From Novisyntrophococcus fermenticellae (GTDB taxonomy: Bacteria > Bacillota > Clostridia > Lachnospirales > Lachnospiraceae): a stretch of DNA of 64,000 bases. The position numbers and the translations under genes were made by a program. The stretch covers positions 3,100,001 through 3,164,000 of the forward strand of contig NZ_CP076458.1 in NCBI RefSeq assembly GCF_018866245.1. The letters run 5' to 3'. Shown piece after piece: positions 1-9,005 of this stretch. How positions within the stretch are numbered: position 1 is the stretch's first letter; each line of letters starts with the position of its first letter. Below the pieces are notes generated by a model. It saw nothing but the letters and a program-made list of their open reading frames with translations. It was not told the origin of the DNA and did not search any database.

Positions 1-140
1 TCCAGACCGCTCAGTTGAGAAGCCAGCGTCAGAATACGGTTTTCGTAACAATGAATACCCAGGCTTTTTGCCAGCTTTGCAGCGATTTCTTTTCCCCCGG
101 TGCCAAACCCTCTGGCAAATGTCACAACATAATTTCCCAT
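1..140 (-). CDS. Cytidylate kinase-like protein, partial
   Basis: This is the first 46 codons of a gene that runs off the left edge. The start is the ATG at 138-140, preceded by an AGGAGG-like site about 8 bases upstream. The N-terminus begins MGNYVVTFARGFGTGGKEIA, with a glycine-rich GTGGKEIA nucleotide-binding loop followed by a short hydrophilic helix (KLAKSLGIHCYENRIL). This pattern is characteristic of the cytidylate kinase-like family (P-loop, GSGG loop), which in clostridia is usually a stand-alone protein of about 200 residues and of unproven substrate. It lies 16 bases downstream of the amino acid transporter and may be cotranscribed with it. Only the N-terminus is visible, so family membership is likely but function is open. 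Confidence 0.7.
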   Translation of the reverse strand, partial: MGNYVVTFARGFGTGGKEIAAKLAKSLGIHCYENRILTLASQLSGL

Positions 141-156
141 CTGATTTTCTTCCCTC

Positions 157-900
157 CTATCCTGCGATAAATCTGCTTAAAAATTCTCTGGTTCTTGGAT
201 TCTTTGGATTTTGAAACAGCCGTTCAGGCATATCATCCTCCACAATATAGCCTTTATCCATGAAGATGGTTCTTGTAGATACATCTCTGGCAAATCCCAT
301 CTCATGGGTTACGATAATCATGGTCAGACCGGTCTTTGCCAGTTCCTTCATGACATGCAACACCTCTCCTACCATCTCCGGATCCAGTGCACTGGTGGGT
401 TCATCAAACAACAGTACTTCCGGATTCATACAAAGTGCTCTTGCAATTGCGACGCGCTGTTTTTGCCCACCGGAAAGCTGTGATGGCCTGGCATGAATAA
501 AAGGGGCCATACCCACTGCTTTTAAGTTTGCAATTGCACGGTCAAATGCCTCCGTCTTGGAAAGATGCAATACTTTACGTGTTCCCGACATACAATTATC
601 AAGAACTGTCATGTTATCAAAAAGATTAAAGGACTGGAATACCATGCCCACCTTTGAACGATATACATTCACTTCTTTTTGAATGTCCCGGACTTCTTTT
701 TCATGATAGAGGATTTTACCTTTTGTCTGATGTTCCAATCTGTTAATGCAGCGCAGCAAAGTAGATTTACCAGAGCCAGAGGATCCTACGATGCAGATTA
801 CTTCCCCTTGCCGGACAAAAAAATCAATTTTCCGCAGTACCTCATGGTCACCGAAGGATTTACTCAGCGCTTCAACAGAGATGATTTTTTCTCCATCCAT
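157..900 (-). CDS. Polar amino acid ABC transporter, ATP-binding protein
   Basis: This 247-residue cytoplasmic ATPase is of the GlnQ/HisP type and energises uptake of a polar amino acid. Walker A is GSSGSGKST at about residues 39-47, the ABC signature is [15 protein letters not shown] near 142, and Walker B is [11 protein letters not shown] near 163, followed by the switch histidine in [12 protein letters not shown]. Length and motif spacing are those of a complete family member. It is the last gene of a three-gene operon, 12 bases after the permease. Signature residues identify the amino acid (PAAT) subfamily, but the amino acid itself cannot be read from this protein. Confidence 0.95.
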   Translation of the reverse strand: MDGEKIISVEALSKSFGDHEVLRKIDFFVRQGEVICIVGSSGSGKSTLLRCINRLEHQTKGKILYHEKEVRDIQKEVNVYRSKVGMVFQSFNLFDNMTVLDNCMSGTRKVLHLSKTEAFDRAIANLKAVGMAPFIHARPSQLSGGQKQRVAIARALCMNPEVLLFDEPTSALDPEMVGEVLHVMKELAKTGLTMIIVTHEMGFARDVSTRTIFMDKGYIVEDDMPERLFQNPKNPRTREFLSRFIAG

Positions 901-912
901 AACATTTTCCTC

Positions 913-1701
913 CTATTCATTATCCATATATTCCACTGCCAAAACGTAGTCCTTTTTTCCATTCATTTTCTTCTCCAGCAAAAGGAACATGCGGTTGAAG
1001 ATAAAACACAACACAAAGTAAATGAGTGCGATTACCAGATATGATTCAAAATACTTATAGTAATTTCCACCGGCTGTCTTGGCCATCATAAACAGCTCCG
1101 ATACTCCGATTACATTCAGTACAGATGTCATTTTTAAGTTTGTCAGAAAAGTATTTACCATTTCGGGAATGATGTTACGAAAAGCCTGTGGCAAAACCAC
1201 CTGAAACATGGCCCCAATCGGTGACATACCCAAGGCAAGTGCCCCTTCCCGCTGCCCTCCGTCAATAGACTTGATTCCGGCACGCACCGTCTCTGACATA
1301 TAGGCGCCAGTATTAAGTACAGTAACTAAAACTCCGGCTGCCGGAGAACTGATTTCAACACCAGACTGCCGCAGGCCATAATAGATAATCATTCCCTGCA
1401 CAATCATCGGTGTACCGCGGAAAATTTCCACATACAACAGCGATATTACTTTCAAAATCCGGACTAGAATTCTTTTTACAGGACTCCCTTCCCGGCTGAC
1501 TCTGATATCCTCTATAATTCCGACAAGGTATCCCAGTAAAAACCCCAGAGCGGTTCCAATGACGGCCACATATAAAGTCATTACCGTTCCTTGTACGAAC
1601 AGACTCTTATATTTCCCCGCCAGAAAAATCATCCATTCCAGAGCATTTGTCGGATCTGATGCCAAAAGAAACTTATTTCCCATGGATGCTCCTCCTTCCA
1701 T
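913..1701 (-). CDS. Polar amino acid ABC transporter, permease
   Basis: This 262-residue inner-membrane permease is of the HisM/GlnP class. It has about five hydrophobic segments and the cytoplasmic EAA-type loop GGQREGALALGMS followed by the coupling motif VVLPQAFRNIIPEM, which docks on the ATPase. The stretch EIFRGTPMIVQ is a family hallmark. An N-terminal hydrophilic extension of about 30 residues precedes the first membrane segment. Its ATG directly abuts the stop of the upstream binding-protein gene, so translation is probably coupled. It is a complete gene with no oddities. Confidence 0.94.
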   Translation of the reverse strand: MEGGASMGNKFLLASDPTNALEWMIFLAGKYKSLFVQGTVMTLYVAVIGTALGFLLGYLVGIIEDIRVSREGSPVKRILVRILKVISLLYVEIFRGTPMIVQGMIIYYGLRQSGVEISSPAAGVLVTVLNTGAYMSETVRAGIKSIDGGQREGALALGMSPIGAMFQVVLPQAFRNIIPEMVNTFLTNLKMTSVLNVIGVSELFMMAKTAGGNYYKYFESYLVIALIYFVLCFIFNRMFLLLEKKMNGKKDYVLAVEYMDNE

Positions 1702-2619
1702 TTAGTTGGCTGCTGGCTGTAGTTTGATTGCTTCATTCATCATTTCATTCATTTTCTCTTTATCCGTCCAGGAAATACTATCCATTGCTCCCTGAATTTT
1801 GTCTCTCAGATCCGTATCTTCTTTCCGGGTCGCAATACATACATCCGTGGAGCCTGTCGGATCTTCAATCGTATCATCAGCGTCCAGTGAAAGCAGCTTG
1901 AGATCCTTATTTGTCATCGCCGCAGATTCAGAAGTCGGAAGATCGATTACGCAGGCATCGGCTACGCCATTGGATACTGCCATAAAGCATTCTGCTGTCG
2001 TCCCATAATTTGCAACAGGTGTCGCACCCGGAATCTGATCCACCAGGCTGACCCATGCAGTTCCAAGCTGCGTTGTCACCGTAACGTCTTTACCTTCAAA
2101 ATCAGAAAGTTTTGTAAAGTTTTCAAATTCACTCCCCTTTTTAACAGTAATGCATACGTCTCTGTAGTAATAAGGTTCCGTAAAGGAGTAAGCCTTTTCT
2201 CTTTCTTCCGTTCTTCCCATTCCGGCGATGATGCAGTCATAGTCTCCCGAATCAAGTCCCATTCCAATGGAATCCCACTCCACCTTATGTATTTCCAGTT
2301 CCCACCCTAATTCATCTGCAATTTTTTTTGCCATCATCACATCATAGCCATACGCATAATAGTTCGTTCCATCAATTGGCAGTGCCATGTCCCCATTTGC
2401 AGCCTCCTTTGTTTCCTGTGTCCAGTTAAATGGCGCATAAGCACATTCCATACCGACTCTTAGAACACTTTTTGAATCACCAGATGTACCTGCACCAGCA
2501 GATGTATCACTTGCGCCTGTCGTGGCACTTCCTGAGGTTTTACCTGAATCCCCACATCCGGAAAGCAATGCGGCCATCATTACCACCGTTACCATTATAC
2601 TTATCATGTTCTTTTTCAT
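1702..2619 (-). CDS. Amino acid ABC transporter substrate-binding lipoprotein
   Basis: This 305-residue extracellular solute-binding protein belongs to family 3. A lipoprotein signal peptide ends in the lipobox LLSGC (Cys near residue 22), followed by a Gly/Ser/Thr linker of about 30 residues. The mature domain shows the family pattern RVGMECAYAPFNW and CIIAGMGRTEEREKAYSF, then FTEPYYY. It is the first gene of the importer operon and has its own promoter with an attenuator-like hairpin in the leader. The ligand is a polar amino acid by family, and more cannot be claimed. Confidence 0.93.
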   Translation of the reverse strand: MKKNMISIMVTVVMMAALLSGCGDSGKTSGSATTGASDTSAGAGTSGDSKSVLRVGMECAYAPFNWTQETKEAANGDMALPIDGTNYYAYGYDVMMAKKIADELGWELEIHKVEWDSIGMGLDSGDYDCIIAGMGRTEEREKAYSFTEPYYYRDVCITVKKGSEFENFTKLSDFEGKDVTVTTQLGTAWVSLVDQIPGATPVANYGTTAECFMAVSNGVADACVIDLPTSESAAMTNKDLKLLSLDADDTIEDPTGSTDVCIATRKEDTDLRDKIQGAMDSISWTDKEKMNEMMNEAIKLQPAAN

Positions 2620-2673
2620 AGTCTGACTCCTCTCTTTTCACAAACTGAAGTTTACAAGTAGTTCCAAACAAAC

Positions 2674-2705
2674 AAAAAAAGACGCTTACCTTTAAAGTAA
2701 ACGCC
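2674..2705 (-). terminator. Terminator-like hairpin in transporter leader (possible attenuator)
   Basis: On the minus strand, GGCGTTTAC and GTAAGCGTC form a 9-bp stem (with G-U pairs) around a 7-base loop, followed directly by seven T residues. It sits between the promoter at 2764-2792 and the binding-protein start at 2619, about 50 nt after the expected transcript start. Such placement means most transcripts would end here unless the hairpin is regulated. I see no T-box sequence and no obvious antiterminator. Confidence 0.6.
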
Positions 2706-2763
2706 TTCGTTTGACAAAAAATATATAGATTATTTTGAAAAGCTTTTAAAAAATTATAGTGCA

Positions 2764-2792
2764 AGTATATCCAATGTATATGTGATTGTCAA
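2764..2792 (-). promoter_or_regulatory. Sigma-A promoter of the amino acid importer operon
   Basis: The minus strand carries TTGACA (2787-2792), a 17-base spacer and TATACT (2764-2769). This is almost the vegetative consensus. The expected start near 2757 leaves a leader of about 138 nt before the binding-protein gene. Confidence 0.75.
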
Positions 2793-2944
2793 TCCTTTTA
2801 TTCATATTGGGATGCTCAATTCTAATATTTTTATAAACTTCCTCTAATGCATCCCTAGACATTTTCCGCATATAAGCTGGCTTTTCCAGCTGTTTCTTCA
2901 CTATTTATTTCCTGGCACCCGACACTTTGCATGAATTTGTTGGT

Positions 2945-2972
2945 TGATAAAATTGAAAAACAAATTATAATC
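2945..2972 (+). promoter_or_regulatory. Promoter of the two-ATPase ABC operon
   Basis: TTGATA (2945-2950), a 16-base spacer and TATAAT (2967-2972) precede the TTG start at 3030 by about 57 bases. It is divergent from the amino acid importer promoter. No regulator gene lies next to it. Confidence 0.55.
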
Positions 2973-3029
2973 ATATCGTACAACAGCTCGTTGAATAATC
3001 GTCATAACAGATAGATAGGAGGCAAAGGT

Positions 3030-3941
3030 TTGTCAATCATTGAAGTATCACACCTTACAAAAGACTATGGGCATGGCAGAGGCGTCTTTGATGTTTCAAT
3101 TAATGTAAATAAAGGCGAATGTGTTGGATTTCTTGGTCCTAATGGGGCTGGAAAGACTACTACGATCCGTCACTTAATGGGATTTTCGAAGCCGCAGAAG
3201 GGAACAACAGCAATCCTTGGAAAAGACAGTTGGGTTCATGCTGCCCGGCTCCAAAATACCGTCGGTTATCTGCCCGGCGAAATTGCTCTTCCTGCCGGAA
3301 TAACCGGCACCGGATTTTTGAAAATGATGAAACAGATGAGGAGAATCCAGGATGATTCCTACTGTCAGATGCTGCTGGATAAATTTGAGCTGGATCCCAA
3401 TATCGGAACCAAACAGATGAGCCTTGGTGTCAAACGAAAGCTTGCAGTAGTTACCGCTTTTATGCACGATCCTGATATTTTGATTCTGGATGAACCCACA
3501 TCCGGTCTGGATCCCATCATGCAGCAGATTTTCATTGATTACATTGTATCAGAGAAGAAACGGGGAAAGACAATTTTTCTGTCTTCCCATATTTTTCATG
3601 AGGTAGATGCTACCTGTGACAGAATTGCCATCATAAAAGACGGAAAGATTGTATCTCACTTCATAGCAGATGAATTAAAGGAGCGAAGCGATAAAGTATA
3701 CCGCGTTACCTTTAAAGATGAAGAATCCTACCGGAAATTCACAGAACTTCCTTACCAGTTTGCTTCCAAGAATCCCGGGAAACTGCGTGCAAGAGTGCAT
3801 GTTCATGATGAAAAAGTGAATCAGCTGATTTCAGACATTGTAAAACTGAATATAGAAGACTTCCATGAATTCCCGTTTACACTGGAAGATTATTTTATGC
3901 AGTTCTACAGGGAAGACCGCATATTTGAGGGGGTGAAATAA
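3030..3941 (+). CDS. ABC transporter ATP-binding protein (exporter type), first of a pair
   Basis: This 303-residue ATPase belongs to an ABC-2 type export system. It has Walker A GPNGAGKTT (about 38-46), a degenerate signature around MSLGVKRKLAV, Walker B ILILDEPTSGLD and a C-terminal domain of about 90 residues after the switch histidine. Translation very likely begins at the TTG at 3030, because AGGAGG at 3017-3022 lies seven bases upstream and no ATG is suitably placed. The stop overlaps the next start (TAATG). It is about as long as its neighbour and has the same layout, so the pair probably arose by duplication and acts as a heterodimer with the permease at 4845. The substrate is unknown; drug, peptide or lipid export are all possible. 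Confidence 0.9.
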   Translation: MSIIEVSHLTKDYGHGRGVFDVSINVNKGECVGFLGPNGAGKTTTIRHLMGFSKPQKGTTAILGKDSWVHAARLQNTVGYLPGEIALPAGITGTGFLKMMKQMRRIQDDSYCQMLLDKFELDPNIGTKQMSLGVKRKLAVVTAFMHDPDILILDEPTSGLDPIMQQIFIDYIVSEKKRGKTIFLSSHIFHEVDATCDRIAIIKDGKIVSHFIADELKERSDKVYRVTFKDEESYRKFTELPYQFASKNPGKLRARVHVHDEKVNQLISDIVKLNIEDFHEFPFTLEDYFMQFYREDRIFEGVK

Positions 3942-4843
3942 TGCCGGATACTGTCATTCAGATAAATAACTTAACGAAAAATTATGGTAAAGGACGAGGT
4001 GTATTCGATATCAGCCTGGATATCCCCAGGGGGCAGGTGTTCGGATATGTAGGAACGAATGGTTCTGGTAAAACGACCACTATCCGGCACATGATGGGCT
4101 TTGTAAAAGCCGACCATGGCAGTGTCACCGTCCATGGCCTGAATTCCTGGAAAGATTCTACCCAAATTATGAATTTCGTCAGCTATGTTCCCGGAGAAAT
4201 TGCATTTCCGGCACTGGCATCGGGAACTGATTTTCTTAAACTACAGGCAGAATATCTGGGTATTCATGACTTTACTTATATGAACCATGTAATCTCGCTT
4301 CTGCAGCTGGACCCTACCGCCAATCTGAAACGAATGTCAAAAGGTATGAAGCAAAAAACAGCAATTGTGGCGGCGCTGATGGGCGATAAAGAAATTTTAA
4401 TCCTGGATGAACCCACAACCGGACTCGATCCCCTGATGCGGGACGCTTTCCTGGAATTAATCCGGGAGGAAAAAGCAAAGGGACGGACGATTTTTATGTC
4501 CAGTCATATTTTTGAGGAAATTGAACATGTATGTGATCAGGTTGCGATGATTAAGGATGGAAAGCTGGTGGACACAGTAGATCTTTGGGCTCTCCGGCAT
4601 TGGAAAACAAAGACCTTTGATATCCGTTTCTCAACACCAGAGGATTATAACGGTTTCCTGGCAGAATGGAGTCACATAAAGGACGTTGATCAGGAGGCTT
4701 TGCTGTGTCAGGTAGAGATGCCGGCAGCAGAAATACACCAACTGTTTCATGTGCTGAACAACTATTCGGTTGCTTCACTGAAGGAACAGCATATTACACT
4801 GGATCAATATTTCAGACAGATTTACACGAAGGGAGAACACTGA
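3941..4843 (+). CDS. ABC transporter ATP-binding protein (exporter type), second of a pair
   Basis: This 300-residue ATPase is paralogous to the preceding gene. It has Walker A GTNGSGKTT, signature-like MSKGMKQKTAIV, Walker B ILILDEPTTGLD and the switch motif SSHIFEEIEHV. Both proteins start with a short strand followed by NLTKNYGKGRGVFDI or a close variant, supporting recent duplication. The start overlaps the upstream stop by one base, and the permease begins two bases after its stop, so the three genes form a tight operon. Both ATP sites keep the Walker lysine and the catalytic glutamate region, so neither looks degenerate beyond the unusual signature. Confidence 0.9.
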   Translation: MPDTVIQINNLTKNYGKGRGVFDISLDIPRGQVFGYVGTNGSGKTTTIRHMMGFVKADHGSVTVHGLNSWKDSTQIMNFVSYVPGEIAFPALASGTDFLKLQAEYLGIHDFTYMNHVISLLQLDPTANLKRMSKGMKQKTAIVAALMGDKEILILDEPTTGLDPLMRDAFLELIREEKAKGRTIFMSSHIFEEIEHVCDQVAMIKDGKLVDTVDLWALRHWKTKTFDIRFSTPEDYNGFLAEWSHIKDVDQEALLCQVEMPAAEIHQLFHVLNNYSVASLKEQHITLDQYFRQIYTKGEH

Positions 4844-4844
4844 C

Positions 4845-6035
4845 ATGGAAGGGAAAGTAACAAAAATCTATTCAAGTCCTTTAATGAAACAAAATATAAA
4901 GTCAAATTATATCCTGACGATTGCAATTGTTGCGGTGATGTGCATGATGACAATTGTCAGTACCTATGCAACCAGCATTATGCAAGAGAGCCAAAACATG
5001 CAGGATACGACACAAGCTCAGGCTGATTTCTACTCCTATCTGTATGTTATGGCCTCTTACAATGATACGGCCGGCACACAGCTTTCCTTCGATGATTTTG
5101 AAAAATCCGAGGATAAATCGGTCTACGAAGCGGCATTTGAAATGGCTGATAAACAATCCGCTGATATGAATCTCAGTAAAGAGGGCCTGGAAACAGCTGC
5201 AAATGTTTTGAAAGAAACGGATGTATCAATGGATACTTATACCCATCTTTTTGAATATACCTATGCTCTGGGCCAGGTAAAGGGCTGCTTTAGCGGTGGT
5301 GATTTAGACATCCAGGATATGATGAATACGATGTTAGAAACAATGGGTATTGATCCTGAGAAGATAGAAACATTACAGGATATGGACACTACGGCAATGT
5401 TTAACCAGATGGATTATACAATCATGGGACTGCTGCCCATCTTTATTTTCATTGTCATCGTGGGAAATTCCTTGATTGTAGACCAGGTAGACCGGGGTTC
5501 TATGGCATATGTCCTTTCCACACCAACAAAACGTTCGGCAGTAACCAACACACAGATTATCTTTATGTTGGCAACACCGCTGCTTATGATTGGTATAACC
5601 TGTGCCGCAAGGCTGGGGGCTTCCTTCATCTTCCTGGATGATGTCAATGCTAAGGAAATCATAGTCATGTACCTTGGCATGTATATTCTGGTGGAGGCTG
5701 TCGCAGGAATATGCTACTTAGGCAGCTGTATCTTTGACCAGAGCAGAAAAGCCATGGGGTTTGGAGGCGGTCTCACAGTCTGGTTCTTCCTTGCCTCCCT
5801 GCTCGGCATGTTCGGTTCCGGCGATATGGTAAAGATGGGATTCGGTGCAGAAGCGCTGGATGTCTTCAACAAACTGACATTGGTTGGTCTATATGATATT
5901 AAATCCATATCCACCATAGGGTCAGGTTCCGTTGATACCGCATTTATCTGGAAGCTTGCGATTCTTGCAGGCATCTCGATTGTATGCTATGCCGCCGGCT
6001 CCATACGGTTCCAGAAGAAGGATTTGCCCTTATAA
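4845..6035 (+). CDS. ABC-2 type transporter permease
   Basis: This 396-residue membrane protein has one N-terminal membrane segment (about residues 24-45), a large hydrophilic domain of about 150 residues rich in Asp, Glu and Met, and then a block of about five membrane segments. The phrase YVLSTPTKRSAVTNTQ between segments is typical of ABC-2 permeases in Firmicutes, where it is the coupling region. It is the only permease for two ATPases, suggesting a homodimeric membrane part with a heterodimeric motor. It ends 7 bases before the convergent MFS gene. Confidence 0.85.
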   Translation: MEGKVTKIYSSPLMKQNIKSNYILTIAIVAVMCMMTIVSTYATSIMQESQNMQDTTQAQADFYSYLYVMASYNDTAGTQLSFDDFEKSEDKSVYEAAFEMADKQSADMNLSKEGLETAANVLKETDVSMDTYTHLFEYTYALGQVKGCFSGGDLDIQDMMNTMLETMGIDPEKIETLQDMDTTAMFNQMDYTIMGLLPIFIFIVIVGNSLIVDQVDRGSMAYVLSTPTKRSAVTNTQIIFMLATPLLMIGITCAARLGASFIFLDDVNAKEIIVMYLGMYILVEAVAGICYLGSCIFDQSRKAMGFGGGLTVWFFLASLLGMFGSGDMVKMGFGAEALDVFNKLTLVGLYDIKSISTIGSGSVDTAFIWKLAILAGISIVCYAAGSIRFQKKDLPL

Positions 6036-6042
6036 TTGCAGA

Positions 6043-7209
6043 CTACTGCGCAGCTTTCCTGCGCAGCAGCATTTCGTGCATAAGAAACATGAACAGTAAA
6101 AGTAAAAGCAGATAAAATGGAAACAATACAACACTGATTCGGTTTGCAATCACTCCAAACAGCGGTGGCATCAGACATATCCCGACATAAGCACTCGCCA
6201 TCTGGACACCGATAATTGCCTGTGATTTATCCGCTCCGAAATGCTCCGGTGTCGAATGAATAATGCAGGGATAGATTGGCGCACAGCCCAACCCAATCAG
6301 CATCAGCCCTGTCAGGGCTGCGTATTGGTTTAACGGCAGCATCAGAATAACGACACCCGCTGCTATGATGCCTTGTCCCAGACGTATCATATTTGCATCA
6401 TTTAACTTCATAGTCAGGAATCCACTCAGTGCACGGCCAATCGTAACACCTATGAAGAACAGGCTGGCAAAACCTGCTGCTGTCTCAGCAGAAATTCCCC
6501 GATGGAGTACCAGATAGCTGCTGAGCCACAATCCGGTTGTCTGTTCCAGGGCACAATAGCAGAAAAATGTAATCATGACTTCTTTTGCTCCGGGAATTCT
6601 AAAGATCTGACCCAGAGTAAGTGCTTTCTCCGGCAGAGGACTGTCATCCGAAGCTGTATCCGAACGTTTTTTCCAGAGAGGCAGGCTGACAATTAAAATA
6701 ACGGTCAGTACAATCTGTAGGACCGCAATTATACGATATCCTGCATTCCATCCATTCCCTTTTGTCAATGCATACCCCATGATATAAGGGCCGAAGGAGG
6801 CACCGACACCCCACATGCAATGCAGCCAGCTCATATGTCTGCTCGCATAGTGCAGTGCAACATAATTGTTCAGTGATGCATCTACGCTTCCGGCACCAAG
6901 TCCATAAGGTACTGCCCACAAGCAGAGCATTCCAAATGAGTGACTGACGGAAAATCCGAACAGCGCAAAGGCAGTCATCGCCACACTGATTGCTGTAACC
7001 TTTCCCGTCCCAAGCTTCCGGGTAATTCTGTCGCTTTGCAGGCTGGATACAATGGTTCCGGCTGCAATAATCATGGAAATGATTCCTGCGTATGAAACCG
7101 GTACGCCAAACTCCTTATACATGACCGGCCACGCTGAACCAAGCAGCGAATCCGGCAGTCCAAGACTGATAAACGATAAGTAAATAATAGCTAAAAGTAA
7201 GTGTATCAT
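6043..7209 (-). CDS. Major facilitator superfamily transporter
   Basis: This 388-residue polytopic membrane protein has about twelve hydrophobic segments in two halves. The loop after the second segment reads SDRITRKLGTGKV, matching the MFS signature between helices 2 and 3. Further hallmarks are YGLGAGSVDASLNNYVA in the first half and LIGLGCAPIYPCIIH in the second, close to FucP/sugar-porter-like members of clostridia. Substrate unknown; a sugar is possible. It lies 12 bases after the AAA/PD-(D/E)XK gene, but the functions are not obviously related. An inverted repeat CTGCGCAG(N5)CTGCGCAG falls in its last codons. Confidence 0.85.
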   Translation of the reverse strand: MIHLLLAIIYLSFISLGLPDSLLGSAWPVMYKEFGVPVSYAGIISMIIAAGTIVSSLQSDRITRKLGTGKVTAISVAMTAFALFGFSVSHSFGMLCLWAVPYGLGAGSVDASLNNYVALHYASRHMSWLHCMWGVGASFGPYIMGYALTKGNGWNAGYRIIAVLQIVLTVILIVSLPLWKKRSDTASDDSPLPEKALTLGQIFRIPGAKEVMITFFCYCALEQTTGLWLSSYLVLHRGISAETAAGFASLFFIGVTIGRALSGFLTMKLNDANMIRLGQGIIAAGVVILMLPLNQYAALTGLMLIGLGCAPIYPCIIHSTPEHFGADKSQAIIGVQMASAYVGICLMPPLFGVIANRISVVLFPFYLLLLLLFMFLMHEMLLRRKAAQ

Positions 7210-7221
7210 GTTTATTTCCTC

Positions 7222-8922
7222 TTATTTTTCGTATAATTTGTTTTCTGAAAGCATAATCCTGCAATTTTTCTTATAGAAAGCGATCCCATAGTGCATAACC
7301 TTCCGATACCCTTCCTGCATCAATCCCTCTTCATAGCGCCTGATTTCTATCTGATTCAAAGCCTGCCGGCACTGTGTCTCCATATCCATATAATTACGTG
7401 CCACTTTCAATTCCAGAATCATAACCGGCTGATTCACATCCAGGCTTTTAAGACAGATATCGTATCTCCCCTCACCGGCCTCCCTGTTTGAAGAAGCATA
7501 GAAATCTTTCATTCCATTGAACAGTCCCATCAGAAAGCCGTGATAAAAAGCCTCTTTATTATCATAAAAGCTGATTCCTTCACGAAGCATATCTGTTACT
7601 GTCTTCTCAACTTCATCTATATTCCCCTGAACAATGCTCTCGTAAAATAAGGTAAGATCCTTTTTTCTTACCTTGTGGTCAAACCATGACAACACTGTAT
7701 TCTTATAGATATAGCGAACCTCTTCATTCGGTATTGCAAGGGAGATATAGCGGACATTCCCTTCCATACGTTCTCCGGTCTTCTTCAGATACCCTGTAAA
7801 ATACAGGAAAATCCATAAATTTTCTTTTGCCTTATCGGGTCCTATGTCTTCGTACGTGATATCTTCATGTATTGGCTTCTCTATGCTTTCTCCCTGTATC
7901 AGAACTTCTATCTCCTGCTTTGCCCCAATATCCGCATTTTCTACCAGGTTTCTGACAATACTGTTAGAACTGGTATTGGACCAGAAAGGTTTCGGAAAGG
8001 CTTTTACGTTTGCCCATATCTGTTCCACGTAATTAATGACACTCCACGGATTGTAGACAAAAGTTTCACCAAAAAGGTAACCATCATACCATCTTTTGAC
8101 CGTATCCATAGATGAATCTCTTCCGTAAAAATGCAGCATCTCTGCTACCTCTTGTGCCGTGAAACCAAAATGCTCCGCATACGTGGGATCGGTAACAGAG
8201 ATAATCTTCAGATTATTCAATCCGGTAAAAATACTTTCTTTTGAAATCCTGAGGCATCCTGTAATTACCGCAAATTCCAGATTCTCATTCGTTTTCAGAG
8301 CCGACTCAAACAAAGAGCGTATGACCGTCACCATCTGATCGTAAAATCCGCCAAAATAAGAATTTTCCAGTGGAACATCATACTCATCAATCAAAATGAT
8401 TGTCTTTTGGCCATAGTGTTTCATAAGGCATGCGGAGAGAAACTTTATTGCATCCAGATAATCCGGCTCACTGCCCCGTACATCCCTTATATCCCTGTAC
8501 CGCTTTTTTTCTGCATCTGTAAGCTTGTCTGAATTTAAGATACGATCATGTCTTCCAAATTCTTCGGCAAGCATTTTCTTCATCTGCATATAAGATAATT
8601 CATAGCTTGTCTGCTTCATAGATTTCAGAGAAACCATAATAACGGGATATCCTGACATATGTTTGATATACGCTTCACCTGCATGCATAATTGCCAAGCC
8701 CTCAAACACACGCTTTGCATCCGAATGTTCCATTTCAAAAAAGTATCGGAGCATACTCATATTCAACGTCTTTCCAAATCTTCTGGGCCGGGTAAAGAGA
8801 TTCACTTTCCCTTTTAAATCCATCAATTCTTTGATAAATAACGTTTTATCTACATAGTAATAGCCCTTTTCAATCATCTCCTGAAAATCATCTACACCTA
8901 TCGGCAGCGGTTTAAAAGCCAT
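7222..8922 (-). CDS. AAA-ATPase-like protein with PD-(D/E)XK nuclease domain
   Basis: This 566-residue protein begins with the hallmark KPLPIGVDDFQEMIEKGYYY of the AAA-ATPase-like family. A P-loop-like RPRRFGKTLNMSM lies near residue 45 and Walker B LIDEYDVP near 180. The C-terminal third holds a predicted PD-(D/E)XK fold with GRYDICLKS and MILELKVAR (D and ExK core) near 490-515. This two-domain family is abundant and multicopy in gut Clostridia and Bacteroidetes. Its role is unproven; mobile-element or defence links have been proposed from the fold. The catalytic residues look intact here. Length is normal for the family. Confidence 0.88.
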   Translation of the reverse strand: MAFKPLPIGVDDFQEMIEKGYYYVDKTLFIKELMDLKGKVNLFTRPRRFGKTLNMSMLRYFFEMEHSDAKRVFEGLAIMHAGEAYIKHMSGYPVIMVSLKSMKQTSYELSYMQMKKMLAEEFGRHDRILNSDKLTDAEKKRYRDIRDVRGSEPDYLDAIKFLSACLMKHYGQKTIILIDEYDVPLENSYFGGFYDQMVTVIRSLFESALKTNENLEFAVITGCLRISKESIFTGLNNLKIISVTDPTYAEHFGFTAQEVAEMLHFYGRDSSMDTVKRWYDGYLFGETFVYNPWSVINYVEQIWANVKAFPKPFWSNTSSNSIVRNLVENADIGAKQEIEVLIQGESIEKPIHEDITYEDIGPDKAKENLWIFLYFTGYLKKTGERMEGNVRYISLAIPNEEVRYIYKNTVLSWFDHKVRKKDLTLFYESIVQGNIDEVEKTVTDMLREGISFYDNKEAFYHGFLMGLFNGMKDFYASSNREAGEGRYDICLKSLDVNQPVMILELKVARNYMDMETQCRQALNQIEIRRYEEGLMQEGYRKVMHYGIAFYKKNCRIMLSENKLYEK

Positions 8923-9005
8923 ACTCTATTCCTCCATCCGTCAACGTGTTTTAATATCAGTATATTCTGCCCTCCATGTAAGGTCAAGTATGACTTTCAC
9001 CAATC

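Noticed and set aside
2746..2901. A 51-codon minus-strand frame (MRKMSRDALEEVYKNIR...) upstream of the amino acid importer
   Set aside because: It starts with GTG at best, has no clear family, and its end coincides with a consensus promoter. It may be a remnant but I cannot support a gene.
6048..6067. Inverted repeat CTGCGCAG-N5-CTGCGCAG at the convergent ABC/MFS junction as a terminator
   Set aside because: No T run follows on either strand and it lies within the MFS coding end. It may still fold but I do not call it a terminator.
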